Source: Porphyra umbilicalis (taxonomy: Eukaryota > Rhodophyta > Bangiophyceae > Bangiales > Bangiaceae). Taken from it: a DNA stretch of 64,000 nucleotides. The notes below the pieces were generated by a model. It was not told the origin of the DNA, did no database searches, and saw only the letters and a program-made list of their open reading frames with translations. Shown one piece after another: positions 9,774 through 21,252 of this stretch. A program made the translations under genes and the position numbers. Each line of letters opens with the position of its first letter. Position 1 is the first letter of the stretch. The stretch spans positions 124,001 to 188,000 of the forward strand of contig KV918869.1 in the NCBI GenBank assembly GCA_002049455.2, written 5' to 3'.

Positions 9774-12395
9774 TGCCGCGTCGGCGGCACCCGCCGCGTC
9801 GGCGGGCGGGGGCGCCCCGTTGCCGTTGGCGGCCACGGCGGCGGCGGCGGCCGCCGCCGCCCGAGGACGCTTGCCCCGCTTGCGCGTCGCCGCGGGCGTG
9901 GCGGCGCCCGCCGCGGGCGACGGCGCGCCGTCGGCGGCGGCGGCGGCGGCCGCCGCCGCGTCTCCCCCCCCCGACGGCGCCCCACCGGCGTCCGTCACCG
10001 CCACTGGCACCACCACCGCCGCCGCCGCCGTCGTCGGCGGCGGCGGCGCCACCGCCAACGCCTGCGGCGCCTCCCCCCCCCCCCCCACCCCCCCCCCCCC
10101 AACGCCCGCGCCGCGTCGACGGTGTAATCGACAAACGCGAGCGCCACGTCGAGGCGGCGGAGGCGCGCCGCGTGGCGCCCCCCGTGGGCGGTGAGCCCCT
10201 CGAGCAACCCCCGCCCGCCCGGCACGCCCGCCGCGAGCGCCGCCGGCGGGAGCGCGCGGAGGACGGCGCCGACGAGCGCCGCCGAGGCGGCGGCCGACGA
10301 CGGGCCGCCGCCCGCCGCCCACTCGCGGGCGGCGCGGAGGAGGGCGCCCGCGCGCGCGCCGGCGCGGGGGGGGAGCGCCGCCGCGTCCGCGTCGTCGGCC
10401 GCCGCCTCGGCCGCCATTGCGTCAATGGCCGGATCGCCCGAGGGGCCCCCGCCGTCTGTCGCGGGGGGGGGGCGGCGCGGCAGCAGCCCGAGGACCGCCG
10501 CGACGAGGGCGTCCATGGCGGCGGCGGCCTTGCCCCCCGCACCCGCCGCCGCCGCCTCCCCCGCCCCCCCCACCCCCTCGGCGCACGCGGCGAGCACGTC
10601 GAGGACGACGGCTTTGAGTTTGCGGGGCAAATCCACCTCGACCGCCCCCCGGGCGGCGCGCCCCCACTGCCGCGCCCGCGCGGCCGCGTCGACGCCCGCC
10701 ACCGCCGCCGTCACAGCGTCGGCGCGCGCGGCGGCGGCGGCCGCCACCGCCGCCGTCACGTCGGCCCACACGCGGAGGGCGCCGTCGAGGCCGCCCGTGA
10801 CGACCGCCCCCCCGTCGGCGACCGTGCCGAGCGCCCACACTGCCCCGGCGGCCGCGTCCCAGGCGGAGACGGCCACGCCCGAGCGGGCGCCCCAGAGGCG
10901 CACCCCCCCCCCCGCGTCTGCCGACAGCAGCTGCGAGCCGGCCGCCGCAAAGGACACGCGCAGGGCGGGGGCGGTGTGCCCCTCGAGGGTCCGCAGGGGG
11001 GACCCGTCCGACGCCCCCCACAGGCGCACCGTCGCGTCGGCGGCGGCGGAAGCAACGACGCGGTCGACGGGGGAAAAGGCAACGGCAAACACCCCGCGCT
11101 TGTGGCCGACGCAGGTGGCGGCGAGGGCGCCCGTCCCCGCCGCCCACAGCTTGACCGTGCGGTCCGCCGAGGCGGTTGCGAGCACCCCATTGTCGGGGGA
11201 GACGGCGAGCGCATTAATGTCGCCGGCGTGCGCAACGACCGTCCACGCGGCCGACAGTTTGGTCGGCCGCGCGGGTGACGCCCGTGCCGCCGCGCCGATC
11301 GGCCGCAGCGGCCACCGCTTGAGCGTCCGATCCGCGGCGGCGGTGACGAGAAAGGCGCCAGGCGGCGGACCGCCGCCGCCGCCGCCGCCGCCACCGCCAC
11401 CGCCGCCACCCCCACCCCCACCCCCCCGCGCGCCGTCAGTGGCCGCCACCGCCGCCGCCGCCGCCGCCGCCTTGGTCGGCGGGTGCGACAGCGCCACCGC
11501 CCCGACCGCGTCCGTGTGCCCCCCCGCCACGGCGACGCACTCCCACGGGACGGGGGCAGCAGTGGACGCCCCCCCCCCCCCCCCCCCCCCCCCCACCCGG
11601 GCCGCCGCCACACGCGGGCGGTTTTGTCGCGCGAGGAGGAGGCGACCCACCCCCCCGCCGCGTCGACGGCGAGCACCGACGCGGCGTGGCCGACGAGGAG
11701 CCCCGCCACGCGCCACACGCCCGCCGCGGCCGGGGAGGTGAGGTCCCCCGCCGCGGCGGGCGGCGCAAACACCCGCGCCGCCGTCGAGTTGGACGCAACC
11801 ACCACGTCGGGCCCCCCGTCGAGCACCCGCACGTCGTACACCTCGTCGAGGTTGCCCGCCAACACCGTGTCGACGGTCAGTGCGGGCGCACCCGCACCCG
11901 CCCCCGCCCCCGCACCCGCACCCGCCGCCGCCGACGCGGGACCGCCCGCCGGCGGCAGCGCGACGCGCACAAAGACGAGCGTCTGGTCGGCCATGGCGGC
12001 GAGGACGTCCGCGCCGCCCGGCAGGAGCACCACATCCACCACCGCGTGGCCGACCTCGTCGTCGTCGCCGTCGCCGTCGCCGCCGCCGCCGTCGCCGCCG
12101 CCGCCGCCGTCGGCGCCACCACCCCCCCGTCGGAGCGCGGGAGCCGCGTGGCGGCGGCGGGGAGCTCCCGCGCCCCCCCCGCGGCGCCCACCGCCCACGC
12201 GCGGAGGACGCCCGCCTCGCCGCCCGTCAGCAGCAGGCCGCCGCCGACGGCAACGACCGCCGAGAGGCGCTCCGCGGCGGGCACCGCCGCCACCGCCCCC
12301 GTCGCCACCGTCCACACACACACGAGCGCGTCGGCGCCGACGGTGGCGAGCCGCCCGCCGCCGGCGGCCGCAACGCCCGTGACGGCGCCGACGTG

Positions 12396-12427
<32 letters not shown>

Positions 12428-13319
12428 TGCCAGAGGCGCCGCCGCCACCGCCGCCGCCGCGGGCGCCGCCGCGGCTGCCCGCCGACAGCACCCGCGCCTT
12501 GCGCGTCGACAAATCCATAACGACGACCGCTCCCGCGGCGGTGCCCGCGACGGCGGTGGGGACCCCCCCCCCCGCCCCCAAGTCGACCCACGCGGCGGCC
12601 GTCAGCGGCGCCGCCGCCGCGGGCGCAACCGCAAACGCGTGCGTCGCGTGGTGCGTCGTTAAATCCCACACGCGCACCGCCCCCGTGGCCGAGGCGAGGA
12701 GGAGGAGGCACGCGGACGCGTCGAGGGAGAGGGCGGTGACGACCCCGTTTTCCAGCGGCGTCCACCGGCGGTCGAGCGCCCACGCCGACGCCGGCACGCC
12801 CGCCTCGTCGACCACCTCGTCCGCGTCGACGGCGGCGTCCGCGTCGTCGCCGCCGCCGCCATCACCGCCCAGCGTGGGCAGACGCCCCAGCGCCCGCCGC
12901 ACGGCGGCGGGGGGCAACGGGCCCGCTGCCGCGGGCGGGTGCGGCCCCCCCCCCCCGGCGGGCGGCGGCGCCACACCTCCACAACGCCCGAGCGAAAGGC
13001 GCCGACGACGATGCCGAGCGCGAGCCCCCCCGCGACGGCCGTCACGGCGGCCACATCGTCCACCCCCGGCTCGTCCCCCTCGTCGGCGGGGGGCAGGTAC
13101 GCGGCGGGGGTGACGGCCTCGACGGAGCGCCCGCCCGCGTCGACGGCGACGAGGGCGCCGCCGCACGCGGCGGCGCCGGCGGCGCCCAGCCGCCCGTGCG
13201 TGTACGTGCGGGGCACCCCCGTGCGCGTCGGCGCGTAGGTCGTGCGGGGGGGGGGGGCGCGCCCGGGGGGGGGCGCCCCGCCCCGCCGCCGCCGCTGGGG
13301 GGGGGGGGGGGGGGGGCAT
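9618..13319 (-). CDS. UTP13: UTP13/TBL3-type U3 snoRNP WD40 protein (frame broken at C-runs)
   Basis: SSU-processome (UTP-B) subunit needed for 18S rRNA maturation in the nucleolus. Likely start: ATG at 13319-13317, followed by a Pro run. WD-repeat ends are visible in order: VRVWDL, VCVWTV, ARVWRR, LKRWPL, VKLWAA, VRLWGA (twice), LRVWAD, interleaved with family signatures NLDEVYDVRVL, VVVASNSTAARVF, HKRGVFAVAFSPVDRV and LRTLEGH. The UTP13 C-terminal helical domain follows (LLEGLTAHGGRHAARL, ALAFVDYT), then an Ala/Pro-rich extension ending in a basic nuclear-signal-like GAKKRRRRSK, with its stop at 9618. The frame steps four times, each at or near a C-run: 12945-12956, about 12122-12128, 11569-11594 and 10073-10100. 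All four steps run in the same direction. It would be about 1,230 aa, longer than the usual 800-900 because of Ala/Gly insertions. Confidence 0.88.
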
Positions 13320-14104
13320 GCCGCCGAGCCACTGACGCCGGCGGGGGGGGGGGGGATAACGACGGGTGGATGGGTGACGAGTGGGGGGGGGGGGGGGGGG
13401 GGGGGAGAGGCTGGAATGGTTTGGGGGAGGGGGAAAACGGGGAGGGAAGGGCGTGGGGTGGGGTGGGGGCGGGGGGGGGTGGCCGCGTCGAGAAAAAGGG
13501 GGAGAGCCCCGCCGACGGGGGGACCGAGTCGCGCGGCCGCCGCACGGCCGCGGCCGGCGACGGCGACGGGGGCGCGCGGACGCGGCGCGGATCAAAGGAT
13601 CAATTGACAATGGGGGTGTGGGAAATGGGGAATTCCACTTTGGATCGACTGGGCCCAAACCCGTGGCCGAACCGCAAACCGCTCCCTTCATCAAGGAAAC
13701 TGGGATCGAAATGTGGCCCCGCGCACACGAGGCGGCGGCGAGCGCGCCCGCGATGGTGGCCACCCGCGGCGGTCGGGGGACCGGGTACCGGCGGGGGGCA
13801 CCGGGCGCGACGTGGGGCCGTTGAGCGCTCGACGCGGGGGCCGACGGGTGGGGCCCGCCGACGCGCGTGGCGCCGGCAGGGTGCCGTTGCCCACGGATGG
13901 GCGTGCGTGCGGCGGCGCGGCGGCCGCCATTGGCCAACCGGCGGGGCCGCGGCGGCGCCCGTACGGAACCACGCGAGCATGCCCCACACTGCGCACGGCC
14001 GGCGTGGCGTGGAAACAAAAGAAAAACTTGGAAACAAGAGAAAAACCAACCTTGTGCGCGCCCTCTGCTAGTGGGGACGTGCCGCGAGCGCGCGCCCGTC
14101 CCAC
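13320..14104. other. Upstream region of UTP13
   Basis: G-rich on the + strand (G-runs around 13301-13316, 13345-13354 and 13383-13406), then mixed sequence from 13590. The UTP13 promoter should lie here (minus strand). No TATA-like element or gene could be supported. Confidence 0.3.
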
Positions 14105-14254
14105 CCCCACCGCGGGTGGACACACGGCGCCCGCCACGCCGCTGCGCTGCAGCGGCGGCGGCTACCACGGGGGCTCCAACACGCCACGCCCCTCGCCCCC
14201 CCCGCCGTCGGTGTGCCACCTCAATAAAATCCACCGTACCCGCCAAAGCCGCCG
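14105..14254 (-). pseudogene. 3' end and 3' flank of glycine-rich protein gene, severed by the EnSpm insertion
   Basis: Read on the minus strand, 14254-14221 encodes GGFGGYGGFY followed by TGA. That is the same C-terminus as the intact paralogue ending at 24296. The following bases (about 14220-14105) also align with the paralogue's 3' flank, including the shared GCCGCCGCTGCAGCGCAG segment. The rest of the gene is 6.4 kb away at 20613-21252; joining the two at the CCG duplication keeps the codon phase. Confidence 0.85.
14252..14254. other. Target-site duplication, left (CCG)
   Basis: CCG immediately before the CCCTAC terminus of the EnSpm element. The matching CCG is at 20613-20615. A 3-bp duplication is the rule for EnSpm/CACTA transposons. 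Confidence 0.8.
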
Positions 14255-14774
14255 CCCTACTAGAACATCTAACGAGAAATCCCAAGTTTTATGGCCCATA
14301 ATACCAGGTGAAGTGGCACAAAAAACCAGGTTGTGTGGCTCAATATCCCAGGTCGAAGACCTTCACAGCCCTGAAAAAAGGACCTCAAGCTCATGCGGAA
14401 TACCAGCTTGCCTGGGATCTTCGGGCATCGCTGGGGCTTAGAATCCCAGGTACAACCTGGGATTGTATGGACTTTGGTTCGCTCACAGGCATCCACGTTG
14501 CATAGATGGGTGGCTGAGAGCAATGCTGTCAGACAGCGCAATGGTCCATATTCAAGTATGAGTGCAGTTGTGACTGCACAATCTTACACTGGGATACCTT
14601 CAAAGAATGTTACATATAAGAGTGAAGTACGGTATTACGTACTGGCATATCAGTTTCTGCTGTACGCTGTGTTCGAGTATACTTGACAGCTTGCTATAAT
14701 AGCAATATTCCGTTTAGTCAAGTATTCATTGATTAGACAATGTTGTGAACAGGTCGGATGGTTGTGTTTATTAA

Positions 14775-15796
14775 CTAGCGATGAGAAGCAAAGAAATCCT
14801 CGGCCGACTGGGCACCCGTCGCACTGTCAACGGTTGCGTGATCGCTGGCGTTAGTTCCCGATCTGACCCGTGCAGCCGGTGACGAGGGTCGCACCGACCG
14901 ATTCGGCGGCGGTGGCAGCGGCCGTGTTGGCGGCGGTGGCAGCCGCCGTGTCGGCGGCGGTGGCAGCGGCCGTGTCGGCGACGGGAGCGTTGCCCCGCCC
15001 GCCGTCGCCGCCGCGGCCGCCGCCTGCCCGGCCTGCCCCTTCTTTGCGAGCGCCTTGTGATAGGCCGCGCTGTTGTTGGCTACCTTAGACAGTAGACAGC
15101 AGGCACCCCAGCTCCGAACGCAAACGCCCAGCCGCGGCTCGAACCGCTCAAGGTGCCGGACGGCCACGTCAATGTCCACTCGCGCCTGTGCGCAGAAGGT
15201 GACGAGGGGGTCAAACACCTTAGCGGCCGACTTTGCCAGCCGCTTGATGTGTATCACGTCCGGCCCAGAGATGTTAAGGACCTGAAAAACTGGCAAGCGG
15301 TTGACGGCGGCTGCGGGTATCGCCACCGCACGCCGCGCGGCATCCGGGTCCGGGTGAAGATCGAATCCGCACCGGCCGTTCGTGGTGCCGCGGGTCCTGC
15401 CCGCCCCACGTGACCGAGATGGGACGGGCAGAACCACCAGCGGGCGCTCCGAAGAGCCGTTCAAAACCGCCGCAGGCCCAGCAGGGCTCGCCGGAACGGC
15501 CGCAGCCTCGGCGCTGCCGCGCCCGTTCGGGCACGCGGAAGTAGCCCCCGTCGCCGAAGAGCTTGGCGCGCCGGCACCGCGAGAAGAGAGACGCGTTCGC
15601 ACGGGGGGCGGGGGCAACGCCTCGCGGGGAGAGGACAGCCGACGATTCGGCGGTGGTGGCGGCGTGGCAACGGCCGCGCGCCGGCGTCCCGAAGTTCGAT
15701 TCGGCTGCGCTCGCGGGGGTGACGATGCGTCGTTCGACGCGCGGGGAGCCGCCGCCGGCAGTGCTGCAGCCGCCGCGACGGCGGCGGCCAAATTGC
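14775..15796 (-). CDS. Second EnSpm gene, Ala/Pro-rich protein (3' exon)
   Basis: Open frame ending in FFASHR and TAG at 14775, inside the transposon on the same strand as the transposase. The 5' boundary is a good splice acceptor: TTCGTTTTCTTTCCAG ends at 15797, so an upstream exon is expected. Visible features: an Ala-rich start, a Pro/Ser/Arg-rich middle, a plausible folded segment (FQVLNISGPDVIHIKRLAKS... to ERFEPRLGVCV) around 15100-15300, and tandem RPLPPPPTR repeats near the C-terminus (about 14850-14980). By position it could be the tnpA-like accessory DNA-binding protein. That is inference; I recognise no family in the sequence. Confidence 0.5.
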
Positions 15797-16770
15797 CTGG
15801 AAAGAAAACGAAATGGATCGAAGAGAAGGATATCGAGCACAAAGAAACACAACGCAAAGGAAAGCACTCAAGTATTTCGGTCTCGTCAGTCACCATACCA
15901 GTGTGCATTCCCCCCGTATGTACACCATTCTGTGCCGAAAAAAGACAGACGAGGAGGACCGGGTGTCCATACAAAGATGGGACAGCATATCACACACATA
16001 TAACACGTGGCCGTACGGACAAAGAGCATAATCACGCTCAGAACGGGGGATGTTGGGGGGGAGTGGGGGGGTGGGGGCAGTGGGTATACATCAGATCCAA
16101 AGAAACGAACAACACGTACCGCTAGCACCACGCGCTCGCTTGCGGCCGGCCGCCATGTTACGGGAGCTCGGGAAAGGATCGGTCCAGGGGTATCGGGGAA
16201 GGAGCGTCGAGAGTGCGACACAGATGACAGGTGCAAAAGGGGCGGGGAGTGTGCGTGCCTTTGTGAGACGCGACGGTGAAGGCGACGTTGGATGCGACGG
16301 GGTGGTGCCTGCGACTGCGGTGACCGCGTCACTCACACCGTGGTAGTCAGTGTGGCCAGGTGTGCGCTGGCATCGTCTGGGCCGTGGCCAGAATACTCAC
16401 AGTGCGCAGGCTCTGAGCGCCCCGCTTCCGTAGAGCGCCCACGAAGCACTGGTGGCGGAAAGCTGCCGCCGGGCGGTGCTGGTGAACGGGCACCCCCGCC
16501 AGAGGCCATTGGAAACCAATGCCGCCCCCTCGACCGCTCTTCCGAGATCGTGCGGCCCAGAGGCCTCCGTGGGCCCTGGGTCCGGTCGAGATCCGGTTGG
16601 CGTAGAAACGTCACTGGAATGAATCAGAGCTGCAATTGTTTGCGTGTACAAAGTAAATATGGCAGTTGTTCTTGTCTTCGTCACTGCTTTCTATTATTTT
16701 TAGGCAGTTACACGCTTAATTAAATCCAATGACAAGTGGTTTGCGTCCTCTTAGCCCACCCCTTCTGGTT

Positions 16771-19591
16771 CTACAGGTCCTCAGAAAACGGCTCCCTATT
16801 AAACAACACAAAATGGAGGCCCTCTCTCCCAATTGTGGCGACAACTTCGGCCACGGCGCCGACTGGTACGTATCCGCACGACCCGCCTAGCCCGAGGATA
16901 CACTCAATCCCGTACTTGGTCGCCGCGTAACCATACCGGCCGGGGCGGTCCTTAGCCGACTTAACGCGCTCTACGTAGGCGAAGGCCATTGCTTGGCCAT
17001 CAATGAACACGGCCGCGTAGTGAAAGATGGCCCCAAACGTTGAGACTGAGCGCTCCCCCACGGAACCGTCGGGGAGGAAGAAATCTTCTCGGGAGTTGAT
17101 CCGTACCAAGTAGTTGCGGCGCCGGCGCTTGTCGCAGTCCGACCCGACAGGCCTAGATCCGGCAATTTTTCCGGACGCCAGCTTAGCTCGGTAGTACTTC
17201 TTAGCCAAAACCTGAAGAGGCACTTCGTCGGCGTTCTCTTGGATCAGCACTGCCCGCATACTGGAAAGCTCCGCCCCTTCAAGGCCCACCGGCTCGCTCC
17301 TAGGTGGTAGCAGCGCGCAGTCAGCGCCGACATCCTGAGGTACCTTCAGGCTGCCGCGAGGAAGACCGGGCGCCGTCCAACGTTTCTTAGTTGTTTCTGC
17401 CCATTCGGTGGGTAAGTATTGCTGGCCAAAGGAAGTAATGAGGTCGGCCTTGCATTTGCGCGTGACATTCTTGACGAGGGTGGCGTGCGGTCTTGAACTG
17501 GAGCGGATCAGCTTTCCCAGCGTCCCAATTTTCCGCTCCATCGGAAACTGCCAGACGACCCAGGCTGGGCCGCACGCGCGGAGCAGCGGAACAATGTCTA
17601 GAAGAGAAGAAATTGTAGACAGGCAGAGCGGTAACCGCTCGGCCGATCCGCGGTATATCTTATCGTAGTAGTTGGTCACGAAGTACTTGAGATCGTTGTC
17701 AATCGACTGGATATCCGCCTCAGATACGCCCCTAGGTCGGAATAGCAGACGGCAGGCGCGGCTTAGTGCCATGAAGATCTTGTAGAAGGCGCTTGGAATC
17801 CGACTTGCCAGCAGTACTTCTCCGCTGCACAGGATAAAGTGCATCCAGTCGACCGCCTTGAAGGACTTTTGATGGATGTCGATATTTCTCAGAGATCTGG
17901 CCTGGGCCAGGGGCACCGTCTGGCGCGCCTCCCGCAGCTCCCGGCCGATGAGGGCCACCATCGCCTTCGGTAAGAAGTAGTCTTCGTCCTTCTTGTTGTT
18001 TACCAGCTTAAGCCCAGCGAAGAGCTTCCACAGGTGCGGCACAACGTTTAGGAGCACCAAGTGCATGGTATCGTAGGGGGCGGCGGTAGGACCCATTGTC
18101 CATAAGTGTTTCAGGTGCGGGTAGGCGGTGCGCATTGCTGGGCTGGGCGCGAAGAACAGGGAGTAGCCCTTGACGCCACTCTTCTGCTGCAGCCTTGTCT
18201 GGTACGCGACCGATCTGCCTTCTGCACGCGCGTCCTCCACTTCAGCCGCACTTACGGCGATACTTGCGGCCGTGCGTCGCGGTGCAATGCAGTCACGTAC
18301 TTTGAACAGAGACTTGCCGCTTAGATCCTTAGGCGGGAAGTAGACATGGCTACTTGCAGGAGCGTAGATTCCCTGGAAGAGGCGAAAACGGTTGTAAATG
18401 TAGCTGCTGACGCCAGTTAGCTGACAGAGCTTGTCGCCGCCCGGCTGATCCGTCGTAAAGTTGCGCACTCCGGCCCTTAACACGACTGGGGTTGGCGAGT
18501 TGGCTACTATTAGACCGGGAACACCCTTGGCCAGCTCGTTTACCTCCGCCGCAATGGGGTGTAGAAACGATTCGAGGTCGGCAGGTTGTCTTGGCCCAGG
18601 CGTTACGACCAGCAGTAGCTGATACTTCATGCGCGTCCGTTGGTTAGGGCTCAGGCTCAGGGGTGTGACCGTTACCGGCCAGCCTTCGAACCCGTTCTGC
18701 CGAAAGAACTGAAAGCCGTCGGTTCCACAGTTAACTGGTACGAAAGGGCCGTGATCAAGTAGTCCTGCATCGCGGTAGTGACGGAAGTTCGAGCTGTGGG
18801 GGTAGTCGTGGACCCCGTCGGCCACTTCATCCACAGCCTTGCGCGCCGCAGCCATGTTCTCCATCATTGACTTCCCAATTATGGGGTCGCTGAGAAGGTG
18901 AGCCAACCAGGATGTCAAGGACCAGTACGTGACCTGTTTGGCCGGCTTGCCGTTGGCTTTGAAGCGCGGTGATCCGCAAGCGTCGCACGTGGTCTGTTGC
19001 GCGCGCGTATGGGTGAAGGCCACGCACCCGTGGACGCAACAGTCGACTAACCTTGTCTCCAAGTTGACGCTTGCATCGACGAAACGCTCCATAAGGTGGG
19101 GCGTGCAGTACGTGGCCGCGGAGGAGCTTAATTGAAGTAGATCCGCAATCGACGCTTGCGTCAAATCGTGTTGAACTGTAAAGGCATGCAGCGCAAGGTC
19201 TGCTCTGCAATCCTTAAACTGGCCCACCGTCAGACGCACTTCGTTCGTGCTGACGGTTGGTTGGTAAATCGGGATTGGTGGAGCCCCAATCTGATCTTCT
19301 GGCTCCGGATCAGCGATGAAATCCGGTGGTGGCACGTCGTTTGACCCGTCTGATCCGTCTGATCCGTCGTTTGACGTGGAATCGCTCGATGCCACACTTG
19401 CGTCCGGCGTTTCGTCCGCATCGCATCGGCGCCGGTCCGCCTCGACGGCCGCCTGTGCGCTGGCGCCGTCATCCCCTGGCGGTTGTCCACCCTGGCCGCC
19501 CGACGGCACCGAAAGCCCGTCGCCCGCTGATGGTCCCCCCCCCCACCATTGGGGAGTAGGGCATTTGCTGGACCGCCACCGTGGCCGCCAT
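16771..19591 (-). CDS. EnSpm/CACTA tnp2-family transposase
   Basis: Catalyses excision and insertion of the element carrying it. The reading is open for about 912 codons from 19509 to the stop at 16771. Family landmarks in order: an acidic N-terminus; a zinc-binding cluster CCVHGCVAF...TCDACG (about 19040-18960); the tnp2 core with MKYQLLLVVTPGPRQP (18630) and DLESFLHPIAAEVNELAKG; the conserved YDTMHLVLLNVVPHLWKLF (about 18075); FKAVDWMHFILCSGEVLL (about 17860); and WQFPMERKIGTLGKL, the DUF4218-like end (about 17540). No ATG occurs in this frame. The likely start is the ATG at 19591 in the neighbouring frame (MAATVAVQQ), which joins across a 10-C run (19537-19546), another homopolymer step. 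Unbroken otherwise, so probably functional. Confidence 0.9.
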
Positions 19592-20612
19592 GCTCCAGAC
19601 GACGGCGCTTTTCACGCTGTCGGTGGATAAAAAAAGTTGACCGACACACCGAGTTGGGACCACTGCGGCCGTCGTCCGTGCAGGATGGGCAGTAACAGGC
19701 GTACCGCTCGCCGACGCCAGAGGGTACCATGGCCACTGCTGGTGGGGGGTGGAGGTTGGGATGGGGGGGGGAGCTGGAGCAGCAGGTCGATGACGAGGCG
19801 GCGAAGAAGGAGCACCGGCGGTGGCAATGCGAGTGTCGATGGCTGATGGAACACATCGTCGGTAAGGCCATGGGAGACTCTTTTACAGGCAAACAGGGCG
19901 AAGCAGTGCCCTATCAAATGGCAGGATTGCACGGCTGACAGTGGAATGCTCTGGAAGCTTCCATCGGCATCTAGATCTCAACGGTGGAAGGCCAGACTGG
20001 AAGCAGCTCGCTCGTCATAAGCCTCAGGTGTTTCGACCAGGTGGCCACAAGTCTCACTTTTCCCTTCCAGCACGCACACGAGAGGGGCTCAATGCATCGC
20101 TGTGTTGGCCACCTTCCACCCGCTGCACCCCCCCCCCTGCTCCAGTCTGACAGCTCGAGGCATGCTGGTCCTGATGTCCCCACATGCCGGAATGGTCGCT
20201 TGGCGGCGGCCCAGAGCGCCGCCGGCCCGCGTCACCGGACCTTCTGTATCGGGGCACAAGCCCAGCCGGGGATACCCTCCCTCCCTGAAGCCTGACGTGT
20301 CACTACGCCGCGGTGGCGATGGGGCAGGCCGAAGGTCGGGAATGTATGAGGACACGGCCACTTCACAATTTGTTCCGAGCTGGCGGGGATTGTTGGCGTG
20401 CGAAGCGGCATGAGCAGAGAGGCTGAGGATCCCATCCAGGCCGATCCGCGACATTGGACTCGAAATCCCAGGTCGATCCGCACGGGCCAGGTCGCCGTTG
20501 CACGGAATCCCAGGTAAATCGCTCCATGGAAGTGGGTTTGGCTCGGTATCCCAGGCGACCTGGGATTTCGAGGCAGAAAACCTGGGATTTTCGGTCAAAT
20601 TTTCTTGTAGGG

Positions 20613-20615
20613 CCG
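20613..20615. other. Target-site duplication, right (CCG)
   Basis: CCG immediately outside the right terminus of the EnSpm element; it pairs with 14252-14254. Confidence 0.8.
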
Positions 20616-21252
20616 TACCCACCGTACCCGCCATAGCCACCAAAGCCACCACCGCCGTACCCGCCGTACCCGCCATAGCCACCACGGCCGTACCCCCCGT
20701 ACGCCCCATACCCCCCAAACCCGCCGCCGTACCCCCCATACCCGCCGTAGCCCCCATACCCATACCCGCCCCCGTACCCGCCCCACGGGACGGGGAGGAA
20801 GAGGGGGAAAAAGGAGCTGTTGGACCGCCCCTGCTTCTTGTCCCGCGCACCGCCCGCGTGCCCGCCCCGCGGCGCCGGCGCGCGTGGCTGCCCGTCGGCG
20901 CCGACAGGCACCAGCGGCTTGCCGTCCGTCCCCACCGGCACCAGCGGCTTGCCGTCGGGGCCGGCCACGACCAGCGGCGTGCCGTCGGCGGCGGCGGGCA
21001 GCAGCGGTCGCCCGTCCGTGCCCGTCGGCAGCGGCAGCGGCTTGCCATCGGCGCCGACGGGGGGCGTCCACGCGCCCCCCGCGGCGGTGGGGGCGTCCAC
21101 GCCGCCGTGTCGGCCGTTGCCGTCGTTGCCGCCGCCGCCGCTTGGCGGCCGACGGGGGCCGGGGGGACCGCCCCCGACACGGACGCGACGGCCACCGCGG
21201 CGGTCGTTGTCACGGCGGCCGCAACGGCGACGACGGTGGTGGAGAACTTCAT
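20613..21252 (-). CDS. Glycine-rich secreted protein, copy 1 (interrupted by EnSpm element)
   Basis: ATG at 21252 opens a signal peptide (MKFSTTVVAVAAAVTTTAAV...). It is followed by about seven tandem repeats of the type DGKPLVPVG / DGRPLLPAA, a short basic/Ser linker (DKKQGRSNSS, FFPLFLP) and a run of GGYGGYG repeats, until the coding sequence meets the transposon end at 20612. Relative to the paralogue at 23665 the run near 21090 has five instead of six C, which shifts frame. The Gly/Tyr repeat composition is that of structural cell-wall or matrix proteins, which are often Tyr cross-linked. The 3' end sits at 14221-14254 across the insertion. A CATAAGAG box on the minus strand (21449-21442) lies about 195 bp upstream, as in the paralogue. 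Confidence 0.82.

Larger units (their letters stand above)
14255..20612. mobile_element. EnSpm/CACTA-superfamily DNA transposon, complete, 6,358 bp
   Basis: The termini are CCCTACTAGAA (left) and the complement of CCCTACAAGAA (right), extending as imperfect inverted repeats over about 39 bp, with 3-bp CCG duplications outside. Multiple copies of ATCCCAGG-type motifs lie within about 200 bp of the left end (14270-14465) and 160 bp of the right end (20455-20590), in both orientations. Such subterminal arrays are where the accessory protein binds in this superfamily. It encodes a tnp2-type transposase (16771-19591, minus) and a second Ala/Pro-rich gene (14775-15796, minus). It interrupts a glycine-rich protein gene. 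Intact ends, a long open transposase frame and a perfect TSD point to a recent, possibly active copy. Confidence 0.92.

Noticed and set aside
8837..11278. Long + strand open frame (over 800 codons)
   Set aside because: Arg/Ala/Pro composition driven by GC bias; its 3' half is the antisense of UTP13, whose motifs are on the minus strand.
10191..11741. + strand frame of 516 codons
   Set aside because: Shadow of UTP13; no domain, repeated Ala/Pro/Thr.
14775..16125. + strand frames around 15382-16125
   Set aside because: Antisense to the second EnSpm gene, whose frame has a good splice acceptor and stop; the + frames are Gly/Ala/Arg-driven.
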